From NCBI GenBank assembly GCA_030668505.1, contig DAOUTV010000132.1, forward strand, positions 1 through 5,803: a stretch of 5,803 nt of DNA, given 5' to 3'. Both the position numbers and the translations under genes were made by a program. Under the pieces are notes generated by a model, which worked only from the letters and a program-made list of their open reading frames with translations, did no database searches and was not told the DNA's origin. Each line of letters opens with the position of its first letter. Position 1 is the first letter of the stretch. The DNA comes from Desulfobacterales bacterium (GTDB lineage Bacteria; Desulfobacterota; Desulfobacteria; Desulfobacterales; C00003060). Shown one piece after another: positions 4,565 through 5,803 of the stretch.

Positions 4565-5566
4565 TCAAGCCCTTCCCAAGATTCGATAGGTTGTTACAGG
4601 AACGCGCAAACCTTTTATGGCAACAGAAGGCGTCATCTTCTCGGCAAGGAACCTGTCGGATATCCCATCGTAGGTCGTTTCGCTGATTAATATCTCGCCT
4701 CCCTTGGCCAGCTTTTCCAACCGCGAGGCAAGAATGACCGGCATGCCAAAGGCCGTGTATTCCTTCTTTCTCAACGAACCAAACACACCGGTAATCACTT
4801 CACCAGTACTAATACCAACGCCTACCTTCAGACGAAATCCGTTTTTCTCTTTCAATTTCCTGTTGATAGCTTGGGCTGTTTCCTGCATTTCGATAGCCGA
4901 TTCAATAGCCCTGACAATATCGTCCTCATAAGATGTGGGTGACCCATAAATCACCATGATGGAATCGCCGACATGCTTGTCAACTGTACCGTTGTAACGA
5001 TAGGCAATTTCACCCAGAGGGGTAAAATAGTTATGGTTCAGAAAGGCTGCGATCTCTTCCGGGGGCATCTCTTGCGTCATTTCAGTAAAGCCGCGGATGT
5101 CGCTAAAGAGTATGGTGGCCGTTTTTTTTCTGGGCTCCATAATGCTTGGATTGCTCTTGATCTCTTGGTATATCTGATCAGAAATGAACTGTCTGAGCCG
5201 TTTCCCGATTGTGATCTCTTGAATCTTATTCCGCAACTCCACATTGTCAAAAGGCTTTGTGAGAAACCCGTCAAGCCCCTCATTGGTTGCTTGAATGGCG
5301 CTTTCCATAGTGGCATAGCCGGTGAGCAGTATTCGGACAATCTCAGGATTAATGGACGCAATCCGGGCGAGGGTTTCCAGCCCATCCGGTCCCGGCATCT
5401 TAAAATCCGATATCACAATTGTTATCTCTGAAAGGTGTTGTTGAATCAACCTAATGCCCATTTCGCCGTTTTCCGCAGTGTAAATAGTATAAGGCTCCCG
5501 CTTCAGTGCCCGTGTTATGGAGCGTCTTACCCCTTCCTCATCGTCGATAAATAAAAGTCCTGTCAT
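4565..5566 (-). CDS. Response regulator with class III adenylate/guanylate cyclase output domain
   Basis: This 333-residue protein is a two-component receiver fused to a nucleotide cyclase domain, so phosphorylation would be expected to control cyclic nucleotide synthesis. Receiver (1-120): acidic pair D8/D9, phosphoacceptor D54 in VISDFKMPGPDG, T82 in LLTGY, K104 in LTKPF, so all key residues are present. A helical linker (about 108-145) connects it to the cyclase (about 147-333). Metal-binding aspartates are D156 (LFSDIRGFT) and D201 (DKHVGD). The base-specifying pair would be K197 and T271 (the Lys-Thr class IIIb pattern), and R282 is the transition-state arginine. The normally conserved transition-state asparagine four residues before it is Ile278, and the usual GDxVN is GMPVI, so activity may be low, altered or absent. 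Start: AAAGGAG 5 nt before ATG. No histidine kinase is adjacent. It follows the dus gene on the same strand after 79 bp. Cyclase substrate (ATP or GTP) is not certain. Confidence 0.93.
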   Translation of the reverse strand: MTGLLFIDDEEGVRRSITRALKREPYTIYTAENGEMGIRLIQQHLSEITIVISDFKMPGPDGLETLARIASINPEIVRILLTGYATMESAIQATNEGLDGFLTKPFDNVELRNKIQEITIGKRLRQFISDQIYQEIKSNPSIMEPRKKTATILFSDIRGFTEMTQEMPPEEIAAFLNHNYFTPLGEIAYRYNGTVDKHVGDSIMVIYGSPTSYEDDIVRAIESAIEMQETAQAINRKLKEKNGFRLKVGVGISTGEVITGVFGSLRKKEYTAFGMPVILASRLEKLAKGGEILISETTYDGISDRFLAEKMTPSVAIKGLRVPVTTYRILGRA

Positions 5567-5606
5567 CTTATCTCCTTTGTTTAAGCTTTCTGAATTGGAA
5601 ACTTAC

Positions 5607-5650
5607 GCTTGTGCCCATTGAGTTTATACGATTCATGGATGGGCACTAGC
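5607..5650. repeat. 12-bp inverted repeat between dus and the cyclase gene
   Basis: GCTTGTGCCCAT (5607-5618) and the reverse complement of 5639-5650 (GCTAGTGCCCAT) match at 11 of 12 positions, with a 20-nt loop. The right arm overlaps the last codons of the dus gene. No T-run follows on the minus strand, so it is not a standard intrinsic terminator. It may be a transcript-end stem, an attenuator or a protein-binding palindrome. Confidence 0.45.
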
Positions 5651-5803
5651 TAAAAAAGGCATGCACTGCATCCACCATATCCTGTCTGTTTTTTAAGCGG
5701 GCGATGGTGTCCCGGAAACGACTGCTTTGTGGAAGGCCCTTGGTAAACCAGCCGAGCCGGCTTCGCATCATGAACACAGCCCGATCTTCTCCGAAATGGT
5801 CGA
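5646..5803 (-). CDS. dusB: tRNA-dihydrouridine synthase, DusB-like, C-terminal end (partial)
   Basis: Only the last 51 residues and the TAG stop are inside the window; the rest lies beyond base 5803. Dus enzymes use FMN and NADPH to reduce uridines in tRNA to dihydrouridine. The visible tail reads HFGEDRAVFMMRSRLGWFTK and then GLPQSSRFRDTIARL. This corresponds to the RNA-binding helical domain of the DusB/NifR3 group, whose tail typically has a (Y/H)FGE...MRKHLAWYTKGLP...FR pattern. It ends with AVHAFFS. The fragment cannot show the FMN-binding barrel or the catalytic cysteine, so assignment to the DusB subgroup rests on this tail alone. It may be co-transcribed with the cyclase gene 79 bp downstream. 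Confidence 0.82.
   Translation of the reverse strand, partial: DHFGEDRAVFMMRSRLGWFTKGLPQSSRFRDTIARLKNRQDMVDAVHAFFS

Noticed and set aside
4110..4568. Long open frame on the minus strand (152 codons) antisense to queF
   Set aside because: It lies opposite a clear QueF, has no recognisable domain and no fitting start site, and is a mirror effect of queF codon use.
4973..5431. Plus-strand open frame of 152 codons antisense to the receiver-cyclase
   Set aside because: The opposite strand encodes an intact two-domain protein with all expected motifs; the antisense product shows no family features.

Overview
The window looks like ordinary chromosomal housekeeping DNA from a mid-GC, Gram-negative-type bacterium, most plausibly a deltaproteobacterium in the broad sense (Desulfobacterota or a relative). 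I infer this from the gene order ffh-rpsP-khpA-rimM, from a receiver/class III cyclase of a type common there, and from intergenic palindromes of the GTCATTCCGGCGAAAGCC type. No rRNA or other marker is present, so the lineage is only a suggestion.

Bases 1-2536 (minus strand) hold the start of a classical translation/secretion operon, read from right to left: ffh (signal recognition particle GTPase), rpsP (ribosomal protein S16), khpA (KH-domain RNA chaperone) and rimM (30S maturation factor, cut by the window edge just before its C-terminus). In this conserved order trmD and rplS usually follow, which would lie left of base 1. The rpsP-khpA junction carries a 101-bp MITE-like element with 16/19-matching inverted ends and a perfect 8-bp target-site duplication.

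Bases 2537-2608 form a short, AT-rich divergent promoter region. To its right, rlmN (rRNA/tRNA adenine-C2 methyltransferase, radical SAM) runs on the plus strand. Bases 3674-4136 have no gene. They contain two repeat units that share perfect 12-13 bp inverted ends (TCGTAAAAAGTC / GACTTTTTACGA) but carry different interiors. The second unit encloses a pair of oppositely oriented hairpins that differ only by compensatory base-pair changes. After this comes a leader and a short type I queF (queuosine biosynthesis) on the plus strand.

On the right, transcribed leftward and converging on queF with only 14 bp between them, is a receiver domain-class III nucleotide cyclase protein. Its catalytic domain lacks the transition-state asparagine. 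Upstream of it lies the C-terminal end of a tRNA-dihydrouridine synthase gene (dusB-like), cut by the right edge.

Three genes here modify RNA (rlmN, queF, dus) and four belong to ribosome/SRP biogenesis, so the region is strongly translation-centred. I found no CRISPR array, phage or defence genes, or tRNA. The unusual content is in the intergenic repeats and the divergent cyclase active site, not in a new multigene system.
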